Source: Nageia nagi
Taxonomy: Eukaryota; Pinophyta
Assembly (NCBI GenBank): GCA_050084985.1
Contig: JBITNC010000002.1
Span: 38,936,001 to 39,000,000 of the forward strand
Direction: 5' to 3'
DNA: 64,000 nucleotides
Below the pieces are notes generated by a model. The model was not told the origin of the DNA. It saw nothing but the letters and a program-made list of their open reading frames with translations, and did no database searches. Below, piece by piece: positions 11,300 through 23,205 of this stretch (position 1 is its first letter; every line of letters begins with the position of its first letter). The position numbers and the translations under genes were made by a program.

Positions 11300-12119
11300 T
11301 ACTCATAGGTTAGTCTTTCCTTATTTAGATTACTTAAAATTGCTCAATGCATCTGAATAACATAAACCAAAGACTAATAGTACCATACAAATAACTAAAA
11401 TTAATTCATTCACTTTGTTTTAGTATTTTTCTCTGGTAAAAGAAATCTAGAAAAAACAAAAATATATTTCATGAATACTTTAACAAAAAAATCTTTATAT
11501 GATACATGATATAACATAGGAATCAATTAAAGTTGATGCTTGTTATCCATTTCTAAGATCCATAAGAAACTATAATTTTTATGTTGAATATTAGATATTA
11601 TTTTATGAATAACCTTACTTTCCACAACATTGAATTCTTAATTATCTTTTTTCGATAAGGGTAAAAACATTTCAGTAGGTTTTCAAAAAGATAGGGCCCC
11701 AAAACTTGTATATACAAAAGTTTATAGATAGTCAATAGTATTACATGTGTTCCAAAAATTATCTTCTAAAATTCACTATAGTTTCTATACTACAAGAAAA
11801 AATCCTTAGTTTTCACTTTGTGGTCACACCATCCTCTCACTAGTTGAACCTGAAACTAAATCATAATCCTCCTTCCTGTAAATCTCCCTAAAACCCTACT
11901 TTTGAGGGAAAACTTAGCCCACTCACATTCCAAGAGAAGACTAACATTGGGCATCCTTTTTGGAGGGTGCTCTATCCCCAAAGGTGTCCAAAGTTCCTTA
12001 TTTTCCATTAGCAATATCTTTTTCTATTTCTTTCCTTCTTACTTCTTCCAACGGAGTTCTTCCTTTGAATGTGCTTATTTTCAAATTTTTTGTTTAAATT
12101 GAGTTTTGTTAACTATCAT
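11300..12119. other. AT-rich sequence without recognised genes
   Basis: Immediately outside the AAACA duplication of the outer Copia. A 66-residue plus-strand frame at 11902-12102 has no recognisable features and overlaps the likely tail of the LINE relic on the other strand. Confidence 0.4.
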
Positions 12120-13078
12120 TCTATATGAATTTGACCCACTTCTCAATCCTTTCTTTATTCTTGACATCATTTTCCATTCCTCAAATGGAATTTATTTATG
12201 GAGCTATCCACTTCATTTTCATCTTTCCCTTCTTCTTCCTATGCCTTATTATTATCCATTTCCTACTCATTTAGGTTGATTTCACCCTCCTTCAAACCTT
12301 CTCCTTCAACAAATTCTGCCACGCAAGGATCCTCCTGAGGTGGTTTTGGTATCCACTCTTTCTTATCTTATATTATTCTTTTTAGACATGAATTCATGAG
12401 GAGATCAACTTGGTTTCATAAGGAAGAAAGGTAATTATTTGGTTCATACTAGATTTCTTGCTCAATATCTTCAATTTTTGCTTCTACAATGATTGATGTA
12501 GGGAACTTTATTCCAAATTCCACCATGACATAAAATTTGGTTGATATCATTCAAGATCAAGCTTTTGTTATATCATCCATTTTGATGAATCTTCCAAAGT
12601 AATTTTTGATTCCCTCTAAGACCTTCTGGTCCCATAAATTGAAAGAGAGGTTTGATAATGTCATCCAAATTGGTGTTTTCATGATCTGATTCTTTCTAGG
12701 GTCAAATTTAGGTTTCCATTGCTTGAGAAAAAGTCCACTATTACCAATGAACCAGGTTGAGCTTAGAATTTAATTTCAATCTTCCTCATTATCGAAGAGG
12801 AAAAGCATATGATCATTTGGTAAGGTTATGATATTTATACTTCCACTGAGTTTCCATTTGAATTTTTCCCATATCCTAACATCATCTATGTTCAATCATG
12901 CTCCTTGAAATTTCCCAATCAAACTCAAATGCCCTCTTACTATAGTTTGATCTATCACTATCTGTGGAATTCTTAGTTTTAATTTTCCTTTGCTCTCTAC
13001 CGTAGCCTATAGGGGAGGGCTAGTACCAACCTTTGTATCTTAGGAGAAAAGTTGTTTCCAAGGTTTTTGTTTCTCCAT
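12120..13078 (-). pseudogene. LINE ORF1 relic with a DUF4283-like domain
   Basis: The minus-strand frame starts MEKQKPWKQ at 13078. It gives the pattern of the plant DUF4283 domain found in ORF1 of L1-type non-LTR retrotransposons: VRGHLSLIGKF, VRIWEKFKWKL, ITLPNDHMLFLFDNEED, then TPIWMTLSNLSFNLWD and IKNYFGRFIKMDD. A CCHC-type zinc finger would normally follow; only a weak trace (YLSSL, NQVDLL) is visible, then an acidic tail. At least eight stops interrupt it, mostly at positions where Gln, Trp or Arg would be expected. No ORF2 is adjacent, so the copy is truncated. A host DUF4283 gene is less likely. Confidence 0.75.
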
Positions 13079-13344
13079 TTTAAGTTCTCATTCATTATAG
13101 AGACCCACTAAAAAATAATTCTTAATTATATTTATTATATGTATGTGTGTATCATTCCTTGAATTATGCAATATTGATTTTTATCCTCTCAATGAAAAAA
13201 ATTATATCATTATGATAGCATTGATCACAATGTAAGATTCATCTTTAATCTAAATGTTGTTACACTTATTTACGAAACATAATTTAATGACACTACATAG
13301 AGGTATTAATTTGGGGAAAATAATTCATATTATCCCAAATCCTT
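13079..13344. other. AT-rich spacer
   Basis: No feature seen. It is not homologous to the repeat units that follow. Confidence 0.5.
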
Positions 13345-13369
13345 TTGTATAATATGGTAATATGTATAC

Positions 13370-13480
13370 CTTGCCAATAGTGCTAATATCTTCTACTCCA
13401 ATAAGGTTTGGATTTCCCTTCTCAAAAGGATAAAATTATGGATACCTAGGTGATTTATCTCTTTTGATCCATTAATAGAG
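13370..13480 (-). pseudogene. Exon-like fragment, tandem unit 1
   Basis: On the minus strand a frame including YPFEKGNPNLIGVEDI and STIGK ends exactly at AAG followed by GTATAC, a plausible 5' splice site. A TAA stop precedes YPFEKG at the same position in all three units, so the fragment was already dead before the duplication. I do not recognise the protein family. Confidence 0.35.
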
Positions 13481-14716
13481 ATTCATTTCTTGATAAAACA
13501 CTATCTAGTAAAGATTTCAACTTTAAAATTTAAAATTTACGAAGAATTCAAAAAAAAAAACTTTTTTTTTTTTTAAATATTTATCATCAAATCCATCCTC
13601 TCAAATATCTTTATATTATTTTCAACCAAAATAATTTTACCATATTCAATTCTTAAGTAAACCCCATAAATTATTAAAATAAGCACTCCTCAAAACCACC
13701 ACTACAAAATCTAATTAATAATTTTATAATTTAACCATTTAGGCTCCGAAATATAACTAGTTTCCAATTCCAATACTTAATTGCTACCTAGATGGTACTA
13801 CATAAATAAATGATCCATTAACTCATCAGTATCACAAAATATGAATGAAAAACTTTTCATTATACCCTAAGTAAGAACTTTCCTATATCCTATCAATCAC
13901 ATTAAAAGCTTATCTTTTTAAGTATACTTAATGATGACAATAGATGGGCTATAGTTAATTATTGCCTACATTATCATTGATTGATGATTAGTGTGAATTT
14001 TTGATTATCCCATAAATTTTTTTATTTATCACACATAAATATGTGAGTATCCCATAGAAATAGTGAAAAAATATAGTCAAAAAAATTTGAAGTGATGGAT
14101 TTTTTTTGTAAAAGTGATTGCAAATATTCGAAATCTTGAACCAACATTTACAATACAAATTCCTAATTGCTATACCATCATATCATTCATCAAAACCACT
14201 CTAGTCAATAATACTAATGGTTTACACAAGAATTATTTTTGTGAGATAATCATTTATTTCAGTGGGATAGTCAATGGGCCCCATTGATCAACGACAATAT
14301 AGATGACAGTTAACTCCAATGCAATTGATGATCCATTCACTCATTGGTATCACCAAATATGAATAAAATATCTTTTCATTATAACCAAAGTAAGAACTTT
14401 ACTAAATCCTATCAATCGCATTAAAAGCTTTGTCTTTTTTAACTATACTAAATGATTCCTTACGTCATCATAAGAATATTGCCTTTCCTAATTGAGTTAG
14501 TAATTGATATTCATTTTTAATATAATAGACTAAAAACCTTCACAAATACATATTAATTTTCTAATTAACAAGCCTTCATCTCCATTGTTTGATGATAAGT
14601 TTGATATTCTTCTTTAAAACATTCCAAACCATAGAAACTATAAATAAAATCATAATTAAGAAAAAATAATCCCCTCAGTTAAATCCATGCATATAATAAT
14701 ATTGTAATATGTATAC

Positions 14717-14830
14717 CTTGCCAACAGTGCTAATATCTTCTACTCCAATAAGGCTTGGATTTCCCTTCTCAAAAGGATACAATTATGGATACCTAAGTGA
14801 TTTATCTCTTTTGATCCCATTGATAGAGAC
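14717..14830 (-). pseudogene. Exon-like fragment, tandem unit 2
   Basis: Same fragment as in unit 1, with GNPSLIGVEDISTVGK before the GTATAC. The shared TAA stop lies upstream of YPFEKG. The 73-residue plus-strand frame over it is a shadow. Confidence 0.35.
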
Positions 14831-16107
14831 TCATTTCTTGAAAAAACACTATCTAGTAAAGATTTCAACTTTAAAATTTAAAATTTATGAAGAATTCCAA
14901 AAAAAATACTTTTTTTTTTTTTTTTTTTAATATTGATCATCAAATCCATCCTCTCAAATATCTTTATATTATTTTCAACCAAAATAATTTTACCATATTC
15001 AATTCATAAGTAAACCCCATAAATTAAGAAAAGAAGCACTCCTAAACCCCATAAATTAAGAAAAGAAGCACTCCTCCATTAAAACCACCACTACAAAATC
15101 CATTTAATAATTTTATAATTTAACCATTTAAACACCAAAATAAAACTAGTTTCCAATTCCAATACTTAATTGCTACCTAGATGGTACTACATAAATAGAT
15201 TATCCATTAACTCATTGGTATCACAAAATATGAATGAAAAAATTTTCATTATACCTTAAGTAAGAACTTTCCTAAATCCTATCAATCACATTAAAAGCTT
15301 ATCTTTTTAAGTATACTTAATGATGACAATAGATGGGCTATAGGTAATTATCGCCTACGTTATCATTGACCGATGATTAGTGTGACTCTTTGATTATCCC
15401 ATAGAGTTTGTTATTTATTGCACATAAATAGGTGACTATCCCATAGAAATAGTGAAAAAATATAGTCAAAAAAATTTGAAGTGTTGGATTTTTTTTTGTA
15501 AAGTGATTGTAAATATTCGAATTCTGGACCCAACATTTACAATACAAATTCCTAATCGCTATACCATCATATTGTTCATCAAAACCACTCTCGTCGATAA
15601 TACTAATGGTTTACACATGAATTATTTTTGTGAGATAATCATTTATTTTTGTGGGATAGTCAATGGCCCCCACTGATCAATGATAATATAGACGACGGTT
15701 AACTCCAATGCAATAGATGATTCATTCACTCATTGGTATCACCATATATGAATATAAACATCTTTTCATTATACCCAAAGTAAGAACTTTACTAAATCCT
15801 ATCAATCACATTAAAAGATTTATCTTTTTTAACTATACTAAATGATTCCTTACGTCATCATAAGAATATTGCCTTTCCTACTTGAGTTAGTAATTGATAT
15901 TCGTTCTTAATAGAATAGACTAAAAACCTTTACAAATACATATTAATGTTCTAATTAGTAGGCGTTCATCTCTATTGTTTGATGATAAGTTCGATATTCT
16001 TCTTTAAAACATTCCAAAAGATAGAACCTGTAAATAAAATCATAATTAAAAAAAATATATTCCCATTAGTTAAATCCATGCATATAATAATATGGTAATA
16101 TGTATAC

Positions 16108-16220
16108 CTTGCCAATAGTGCTAATATCTTCTACTCCAATAAGGCTTGGATTTCCCTTCTCGAAAGGATACAATTATGGATACCTAAGTGATTTATCTCT
16201 TTTGATCCCATTGATAGAGA
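16108..16220 (-). pseudogene. Exon-like fragment, tandem unit 3
   Basis: Third copy of the same fragment (GNPSLIGVEDISTIGK before GTATAC), with the same ancestral stop. The 98-residue plus-strand frame here is a shadow. Confidence 0.35.
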
Positions 16221-17418
16221 TTCATTTCTTAATAAAATGCTATCTAGTAAATATTTCAACTTTAAAATTTAAAATTTACGAAGAATTCAAAAAAAAATAC
16301 TTTTTTTTTTTAATATTGATCATCAAATCCATTATCTCGAAAATCTTTATATTATTTTCAACCAAAATAATTTTACCATATTCAATTCTTAACTAAACCC
16401 CATAAATTATTAAAAGAAGCACTCCTCCATTAAAACCACCACTACAAAATCCATTTAATAATTTTATAATTTAACCATTTAGGCTCCAAAATAAAACTAG
16501 TTTCCCATTCCAATACTTAATTGCTACCTAGATGGTACTACATAAATATATGATCCATTAACTCATTGGTATCACAAAATATGAATGAAAAACTTTTCAT
16601 TATACCCTAAGTAAGAACTTTCCTATATCCTATCAATCACATTAAAAGCTTATCTTATTAAGTATACTTAATGATGACAATAGATGGGCTATATTTAATT
16701 GTCACCTACATTATCATTGACTTATGATTAGTGTTACTCTTTGATTATCCCACAGAGTTTGTTGTTTATCGCACATAAATAGGTGATTATCCCATAGTAA
16801 TAGTGAAAAAATATAGTAAAAAAATTTGAAGTGTTGAAGTTTTTTTGTAAAAGTGATTGCAAATATTCGAACTCTAGACCAAACATTTACAATACAAATT
16901 CCTAACCGCTATACCATCATACTCGCCGATAATAGTAATGGTTTACACATGAATTATTTTTGTGAGATAATCGTTATTTTTGTGGGATAGTCAATGGACC
17001 CCACTGATCAATGACAATATAGACGAGAGTTAACTCCAATGCAATAGATGATCCATTAACTCATCGGTATCACCAAATATGAATAAAACATCTTTTCATT
17101 ATACCCAAAGTAAGAACTTTACTAAATCCTATCAATCGCATTAAAAGCTTTGTCTTTTTTAACTATAATAAATGATTCCTTACGTCATCATAAGAATATT
17201 GCCTTTCCTACTTGAGTTAGTAATTGATATTCGTTCTTAACAGAATAGAATAAAAACCTTCACAAATACATATTAATGTTCTAATTAATAGTCCTTCATC
17301 TCCATTGTTTGATGATAAGTTCGATATTCTTCTTTAAAACATTCCAAAAGATAGAACCTATAAATAAAATCATAATTAAAAAAAAAATATTCCCCATCAG
17401 TTAAATCCATGCATATAA

Positions 17419-17579
17419 TAACCTAAGCACGTTCTGTACTCAAGACAAAGGTGCATATATATATATATATAGTAGTGGAAATGGATCAGGATTTGCTTCC
17501 TTTTGTTAGCTATATTATGAAGTCAAACAATTTCATGCACAAGCTATTATTCTCTGACCGCATTCCAGCCAAAGATAAG
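17419..17579 (+). other. Left half of a gene-like island split by a chromovirus
   Basis: Less AT-biased than its surroundings. After a TATA-like AT run (17455-17471) an open frame starts at 17479, MDQDLLPFVSYIMKSNNF, and stays open to the ATAAG target site. Read across the insertion it would run nine more codons to a stop at about 23236. It may be a first exon or a 5' untranslated region; no family is recognised. The island continues at 23206-23790. Confidence 0.35.
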
Positions 17580-18061
17580 TGATGTGAATTCAGCTGTAAA
17601 AGGAAAATAGAAATTGAAATCCAATCACAGAATATACAGAAGAAATCTAGACCAAATACTCTTCTTATTCCTGAATCCACACTGCTTCTCCAAGAGAATA
17701 CAATCCTTTTAAATAGCAATAAAAAGCTAAAAAACCAAAATGAGTCAGATTGCGCCCAAAATTTGCATGCGCATCCCTCTTACAATAATTAAGTAGTATC
17801 TAAAATACCAGCACTTAAATAGAAGAAAAACAAGTTATTAAAGCCGCAACATGCAAAAAAGCCTAAAAATCAGAAGTGCTCTTAAAAAAACCTATTTTTA
17901 GGACCTTAGATGGATGAATCAGGTCTTAAAAATATCATTGTTTGGGTATGGCAGTTCTAGTGAATTGCCATATCACAAAAATCTTCATGAGGCCACAGTC
18001 CAAAATTTGGAGCAAAATGACATCCGGATCAAAAGTTACGGCCCCAGCAACGCATGCAACA
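17580..18061 (-). repeat. 3' LTR of chromovirus
   Basis: 482 bp, with TGATGTG at the left and GCATGCAACA at the right on the plus strand. It carries ~33 bp (about 17643-17676) not present in the 5' LTR. Confidence 0.95.
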
Positions 18062-18072
18062 TTCTCCTCTGG
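18062..18072 (-). other. Polypurine tract of chromovirus
   Basis: The minus strand reads CCAGAGGAGAA immediately before the LTR start TGTTGCATGCG. Confidence 0.85.
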
Positions 18073-18118
18073 TGAAAAAGAACTCAGCTCCTACGAGTTC
18101 AACTGATTGAAATTCCTG

Positions 18119-19560
18119 AAGCTTTTGGTTATCAATCTTCTATAACTCTGACTCTAAAACCTAAGTATTAGATGATTGTGGTAGTCCCTCCCATTGAACC
18201 AAATATCTGTTGTAGGTCCCATGCCGTGTAGTGGTAACCCGCTTATCAAGTATACGGGCTACACAATCTTTTTTCTTCTTGGGAATCTGTTGAACCCAAT
18301 CCACTGCATCTTGTAATCCATCATCCTCCAGATTACCAAAATACTGAAATAAATTAAAAACATTAAAAACTGGGGAGATATCAAAATCATCAGGCAATTC
18401 AACTCTATAAGCATTATCATTGATTTTCTTCAGAATCTTGCAGGGCCCAATCTTCTTAAGCTTCAGTTTGTTATATGTCCCTTTAGGAAATCTTTCCTTT
18501 CGAAGATGTACCATGACCAAATCACCTTCGGTAAACACTTTCACCCTCCTATGTGCATCAACGGTTGTCTTATACTGAGCAGTACTATTTTGTAATTTGG
18601 CTTTCACTGATTCTTGCACTTCGTGTATATGCTCAGCAAAGGCTTCTACCTCATCACTAACCTGTTCTCCCATTGGTAGCTCAACCAGATCCAAAACACC
18701 TCTAGGATTTTGACCATAAACTATTTGAAAAGGGGATTTACCTATGGACCGATTCACAGAGCTATTATATGCAAATTCAGCTTGCGATAAGGTGAGATCC
18801 CACTGCTTGGGCTTATCCCCAACTATGCATCGTAAAAGATTTCCCAAGCTTCTGTTTACCACCTCAGTTTGGCCATCGATCTGTGGATGATAGGCACTAC
18901 TGAACTGTAGCTTGGTATTCAACTTCCTCCATAATGTCCTCCAAAAATGGCCCAAGAACTTAGAATCACGATCAGAAGTAATAGTCTTAGGAACACCATG
19001 CAACTGCACAACCTCATCAAAAAATAAGACTGCAATCTTCGTGGCATCATTAGTTTTCTGACAATGAAGGAAATGTGCCATTTTGGAAAACCTATCCACC
19101 ACAACAAAAATGGAATCCTTACCTTGTTGGGTCTTGGGTAGCCCTAGCACAAAATCCATGCTCAAATCGATCCAAGGTCCTGTAGGAATCAGGAGTGGCA
19201 TGTACAGCCCTGTATTCTGTGCATGGCCCTTAGCTGTCTGGCACACCCTGCATCTAGAGACAAATTGAACCACATCTCTCTTCATCTTTGGCCAATAATA
19301 CTTCTCTGCTATAAGAGTCATAGTTTTGGCTACTCCAAAATGACCAGCCAGACCTCCACTATGCAATTCCCTCAAGATGTTCTCCCGCATAGAGCCATTG
19401 GGAATGCACAATCGATTACCTTTAAATAGGTAACCATTTTGAAGAAAATATTCATCAAAATTCACGTGAGACTCACCCTCTACTAGGTTCTTACATTGCT
19501 ACACAATATTCTCAAAATCTGCATTAGAATCATACATCTCTTTGATTTGCTCAAACCCCA
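18119..19560 (-). pseudogene. Chromovirus integrase with C-terminal chromodomain
   Basis: Integrase inserts element DNA into the genome; the chromodomain steers it to marked chromatin. The long open stretch (434 codons from 19465) contains the H-H-C-C zinc domain (LHSGGLAGHFG, then CRVCQTAKGH) and a complete D-D-E core: SMDFVLGLP, ITSDRDSKF and DGQTEVVN. A GPY-like region follows (YNKLKLKKIGPCKILKKI), then the chromodomain (VARILDKRV, YNRYLVQWEGLP). A TAG after SSNT, where Trp is expected, truncates the chromodomain, and a further stop follows. A frame change near 19600-19620 separates it from RNase H. The catalytic core looks undamaged. Confidence 0.9.
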
Positions 19561-19602
19561 CCACCTGATTTTCCATAGTGGTCAGTAACAAGGCTCTCCT
19601 AC

Positions 19603-20980
19603 TCAATGCATCAACAACCTTATTTGCTTACCAGACTTGTGCTTCAAAACAAATGTATACTGTTGTAGAAAAGAAACCCACTTTGCATGTCTACCATTCA
19701 ACTTTTTCTGAGAGTTAACATACCTCAATGCTTCATGATCAATAAACAACACAAACTCCTTTGAAATTAAGTAGTGCCGCCAATGCTGCAGTGCTTGCAC
19801 AATCGCATAAAACTCCACATCATATGTAGAATAGTGTTTTCGGGCATCATTCAACTTCTCACTAAAGAATGCAACTGGTCTGCCCTCCTGACTCAACACA
19901 CCTCCAATCCCAACAAAAGATGCATCACAATCAACCTCAAATACCTTGTTGAAATCTGGTAACACGAGAACAGGGGCTTCTAACACCTTCTTTTTCAGGA
20001 TCTCAAAACTCTCTCCTGCTGCCTTGGTCCATACAAAATCCTTTCCCTTTGTGCACTCAGTTATTGGGGCAGCTATACTGCTGAAGTTCCTAATAAACTT
20101 TCTATAAAATGAAGCTAGCCCATGGAAGCTCCTCACCTCTGTCATAGTTCGTGGAGTAGGCCATTCCAAAAGCACCCTCACCTTCTCATCATCCATTCGC
20201 ATGCCATCTCTTGAGATTACAAATCCCAAAAATACTAGATTATTCTGAAGAAATCTGCATTTCTTCAGGTTCACATACAACTTCTCCTTCCTGAGCACAT
20301 CTAAGACCAATCTTAAGTGGAACAAATGCTCTTCCTCCCCTTTGCTATAAATCAAAATATCATCAAAATACACAACTACAAACTTACCATTATATTCTCA
20401 CAGAACTCTATTCATCAATCGCATGAATGTACTAGGCGCATTAGATAACCCAAAGGGCATCACCATCCACTCGTACAATCCATCATTTGTCTTAAAAGCT
20501 GTCTTCCATTCATCACCTTCTCGAATTCTGATCTGGTAGTAGCCACTTCGCAAATCAATTTTACTAAAGTATTGAGCACCAGCTAATCCGTCCATCATGT
20601 CATCAACCCTTGGCATTGGGTATCGATACTTTATTATGATCTTGTTGATGGCTCTACTGTCTACACACATCCGCCATGACCCATCTTTCTTTGGGGTTAA
20701 TAAGGTTGGAGTTGCACATGGGCTCATACTCTTCCGAATTAATCCCTTCTGCATCAGCTCTTGCACTTGCCTACTCAACTCTGCACTCTGAGTGGGATTC
20801 AATCGATAGGCAGCCCGATTCGGAAGAATTGATCTTGGGATGAAGTCCATGTGATGTTGGATATCCCTCTGTGGTGGTAACCCATCTGGCAACTCCTCTG
20901 GTGTGATGTCCTCATACTCTCATAGCAATTTAGCTACTACTGTGGGTATAACTACTTCCCCTTCTTCTACCTTTTTTGCT
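19603..20980 (-). pseudogene. Chromovirus reverse transcriptase and RNase H
   Basis: The RT spans about 20892 down to 20150. [32 protein letters not shown] and [17 protein letters not shown] precede one TGA stop at about 20398-20400. The catalytic YFDDILIYS box lies just after it. The stop is explained by CGA to TGA. RNase H follows ([31 protein letters not shown]-type region, [11 protein letters not shown]) and loses frame near 19620. A second TGA of the same kind is near 20920, between the protease linker and the RT. Apart from these lesions the domains are well preserved. Confidence 0.92.
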
Positions 20981-20981
20981 A

Positions 20982-21516
20982 TTAAGGCATAACAGAAGCT
21001 AGCACCTTTAATTTCTGCAAGAAACTCCTTTGTTGCCAATAACTCTCACTTGGCCCCTCCTCCTTCATGGGTACCAAAACTATCTTTACACCATCCTTCC
21101 AGAATGTGTGAGTATTTTTTTTTCCATTATGTTCTGAATCTCTATCATACTGCCATGGCCTTCCTAATAGAATATGACATGCATCCATCGGAATCACATC
21201 ACACCATACAATATCCTTGTATGCCTTCCCAATGGAAAAGCTTACTAAACACCTCTTATCAACAATCATTGTATTTTTTTTTCTTAATCCAGGAAACATG
21301 ATAAGGGGTTGGATGGGCCTCACATTTTAACTGTAACTTATCCACCATAACATCAGAGACCAAATTTTCACAACTCCCTCCATCAATGACCACGTTACAC
21401 ACCTTTCCTCCTGAAGTGCATCTTGTGCGGAATATGTTATTACGCAACCAAGAGTCCTCCTTATCCCCTTCCTGCATGCTTACTTTCTCAAGAATAGCAA
21501 GGGTCCTTCTTATCAT
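20982..21516 (-). pseudogene. Chromovirus protease region with a homopolymer frameshift
   Basis: The retropepsin-like domain has VCNVVIDGGSCENLVS, with a D-G-G in place of the usual D-S/T-G; this variant occurs in some plant Gypsy lineages. The second half continues in another frame (WCDVIPMDACHILLGRPWQY). The frame change lies at a run of A residues (minus strand, about 21275-21285), a typical slippage indel. Another frame change precedes the RT linker at about 21020. Confidence 0.85.
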
Positions 21517-21567
21517 GAGGGTTTCACCCGTGTCTGCAGCAACTTCAGTCTCAGCCTCTCCCTCTTC

Positions 21568-22730
21568 TTATTCTTCAACTAATATGACCCTAGCTGGACC
21601 CCTCTCCTCTACATCATAATGAGGACATTCAGATGCTTTATGCCCTTCTTCTCCACATCTGTAATAGATGAATGGTTTCCCTGGTCCACTTCCTATCCTT
21701 CCACCATTACCTCTTCCTCTTGGATATCCTCTTCCTCTTTGGAGGGTGTCTTGGCTCTGTCCTGCCTGATCCTCCTTTTGCCCAGTCATCGAAGATTCAC
21801 CCCTTGCAAAGTTAGATCCACCTCGCCCTCTATTTGAAGAGGGTGTCGACCCTTTCTTTCCCCCTCTATTATGCCTCGTAAGCTTCTCCTCAGCCTTCAA
21901 AGCCATTTGATATGCATCCTCTACAGTAAGAGTGCGATGCATACTTATCTCATCCTGAATAGAATAGCTTAGACCATTCACATACCTTGTAGCTCTCTGT
22001 TGGTCCATCTCCTTATGCTCTACCCGAATGGATAATTTATAGAACTCATTGGTGTAATCTTCGATGCTTTGGTCTCTCTGTCGAAGGTTCTGGAACCTCC
22101 TAAATAAGGTCTGGGAATAGTCTATAGGAATAAACTTTTCTTCTAATTTTTTTTTCATCTTGGCCCAAGCTCTGATCTTCTCTTTTCCCTTCTGCTGTCG
22201 AGATTTTTGTAAATGATCCCACCAGATCAATGCATGTCCCTTTAACTTCGTGCATGCAAGCTTCACCTTCTTATCCTCTGCAAGGTTTCCCCATTCAAAA
22301 TACTTCTCTAGGATATTAACCCAGTCAATCAACTCCTCTGGTTTCAACCCACCAGCATACTCAGGAACTTCAATCTTGATCCCTTCTCGATTTCCCTTTA
22401 GCCCCTCCAAGGCTTGGATTAATCAATTTTCAAAGCCTTGCACAGCTTCTTTTGGACGTATTGATTCTCCTTCCTCCTCAACGCCAGAGTCCTCTTCCCC
22501 AAACAGGCTCTCACTATTAGATCCTGGATGCGGGTACACATGGGGTATCCTCCCCCCATGCGATTAATTGCACCGATCAATCGGGCAACTTCGGCATGTA
22601 GGTCCTCTATCTGTCGATTCATATGGGCATACGCATCAGCTACATATCTATCGATACCCCTACCGACTCCTCTACCGACGCCTCTGCCGATGCCCCTACC
22701 GACACCTCTATCTTGTCTCCTAGGTGGCAT
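21568..22730 (-). pseudogene. Chromovirus gag
   Basis: The start MPPRRQDRG at 22730 lies 11 bases inside the primer-binding site. It is followed by repeated GRGVGRG and a short coiled segment (HMNRQIEDLHAEVARLIGAI). A frameshift follows near 22550 in a G run. The capsid core reads WVNILEKYFEW, KLKGHALIWWDHL, FRRFQNLRQRDQSIEDYTNE and EDAYQMALKAEEKL. It ends with an RG-rich segment and a CCHC knuckle, YRCGEEGHKASECP, whose first Cys is Tyr. A TGA at about 22419, where Trp is expected, is a second lesion. Gag would form the particle that packages element RNA. Confidence 0.9.
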
Positions 22731-22740
22731 CTTCTCCTTG

Positions 22741-22752
22741 GCTCTGATACCA
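22741..22752 (-). other. Primer-binding site, initiator tRNA-Met
   Basis: The minus strand reads TGGTATCAGAGC exactly, two bases from the end of the 5' LTR. Confidence 0.95.
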
Positions 22753-22754
22753 AA

Positions 22755-23205
22755 TGATGTGAATTCAGCTGTAAAAGGAAAACAGAAATTGAAATCCAAT
22801 CACAGAATATACAGAATACACACTGCTTCTCCAAGAGAATACAATCCTTTTAAATAGCAATAAAAAAGCTAAAAAACCAAAATGAGTCAGATTGCGCCCA
22901 AAATTTGCATGCGCATCCCTCTTACAATAATTAAGCAGTATCTAAAATACTAGCACTTAAATAGAAGAAAAACAAGAGTTATTAAAGCCGCAACATGCAA
23001 AAAAGCCTAAAAATCGGAAGTGCTCTTAAAAAAACCTATTTTTAGTACCTTAGATGGATGAATCAGGTCTTAAAAATATCATTTTTTGGGTATGGCAGTT
23101 CTAATGAACTGCCATATCGCAAAAATCTTCACGAGGCCACAGTCCAAAATTTGAAGCAAAACGACATCCAGATCAAAAGTTACAGCCCCGACAACGCATG
23201 CATCA
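22755..23205 (-). repeat. 5' LTR of chromovirus
   Basis: 451 bp, about 96 percent identical by eye to the 3' LTR once one indel is ignored. It ends in GCATGCATCA followed by the ATAAG target duplication. Confidence 0.95.

Larger units (their letters stand above)
13345..17418. repeat. Three-copy tandem repeat, unit ~1.35-1.39 kb
   Basis: Three head-to-tail copies start at about 13345, 14695 and 16088. The landmark GTATACCTTGCCAA recurs at 13364, 14711 and 16102, so the spacings are 1347 and 1391 bp. Each unit holds two diverged ~135-bp subrepeats about 520 bp apart (13810-13945 and 14328-14465 in unit 1), containing TGATCCATT, CTATCAATC and AAAAGCTT landmarks. Unit 2 has an extra 30-bp tandem duplication near 15012-15073. 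A and T homopolymer runs vary in length between units. The last unit ends at 17418, where a different, less AT-rich sequence begins. Confidence 0.92.
17580..23205 (-). mobile_element. Ty3/Gypsy chromovirus, Reina-like, nearly complete
   Basis: A 5.6-kb minus-strand element with both LTRs (22755-23205 and 17580-18061), a perfect tRNA-Met primer-binding site, gag-protease-RT-RNase H-integrase-chromodomain order and a polypurine tract. The perfect target duplication ATAAG is at 17575-17579 and 23206-23210. By hand the LTRs differ at about 18 of ~445 aligned bases plus one ~33-bp indel, so it is the youngest insertion here. RT and integrase catalytic residues are kept. Frameshifts and stops nevertheless disable every long frame. 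Short LTRs, small total size and a C-terminal chromodomain fit the Reina lineage best; lineage assignment is inference. Confidence 0.95.

Noticed and set aside
14709-16396. Plus-strand frames repeated in the tandem units (MYTLPTVLISSTPIRLG...)
   Set aside because: They recur only because the DNA is duplicated. The opposite strand gives a more protein-like fragment ending at a splice-like site, and the plus-strand frames run into poly-T.
22528-22857. 109-residue plus-strand frame opposite chromovirus gag
   Set aside because: Antisense shadow of the GRG-repeat gag N-terminus and the LTR.
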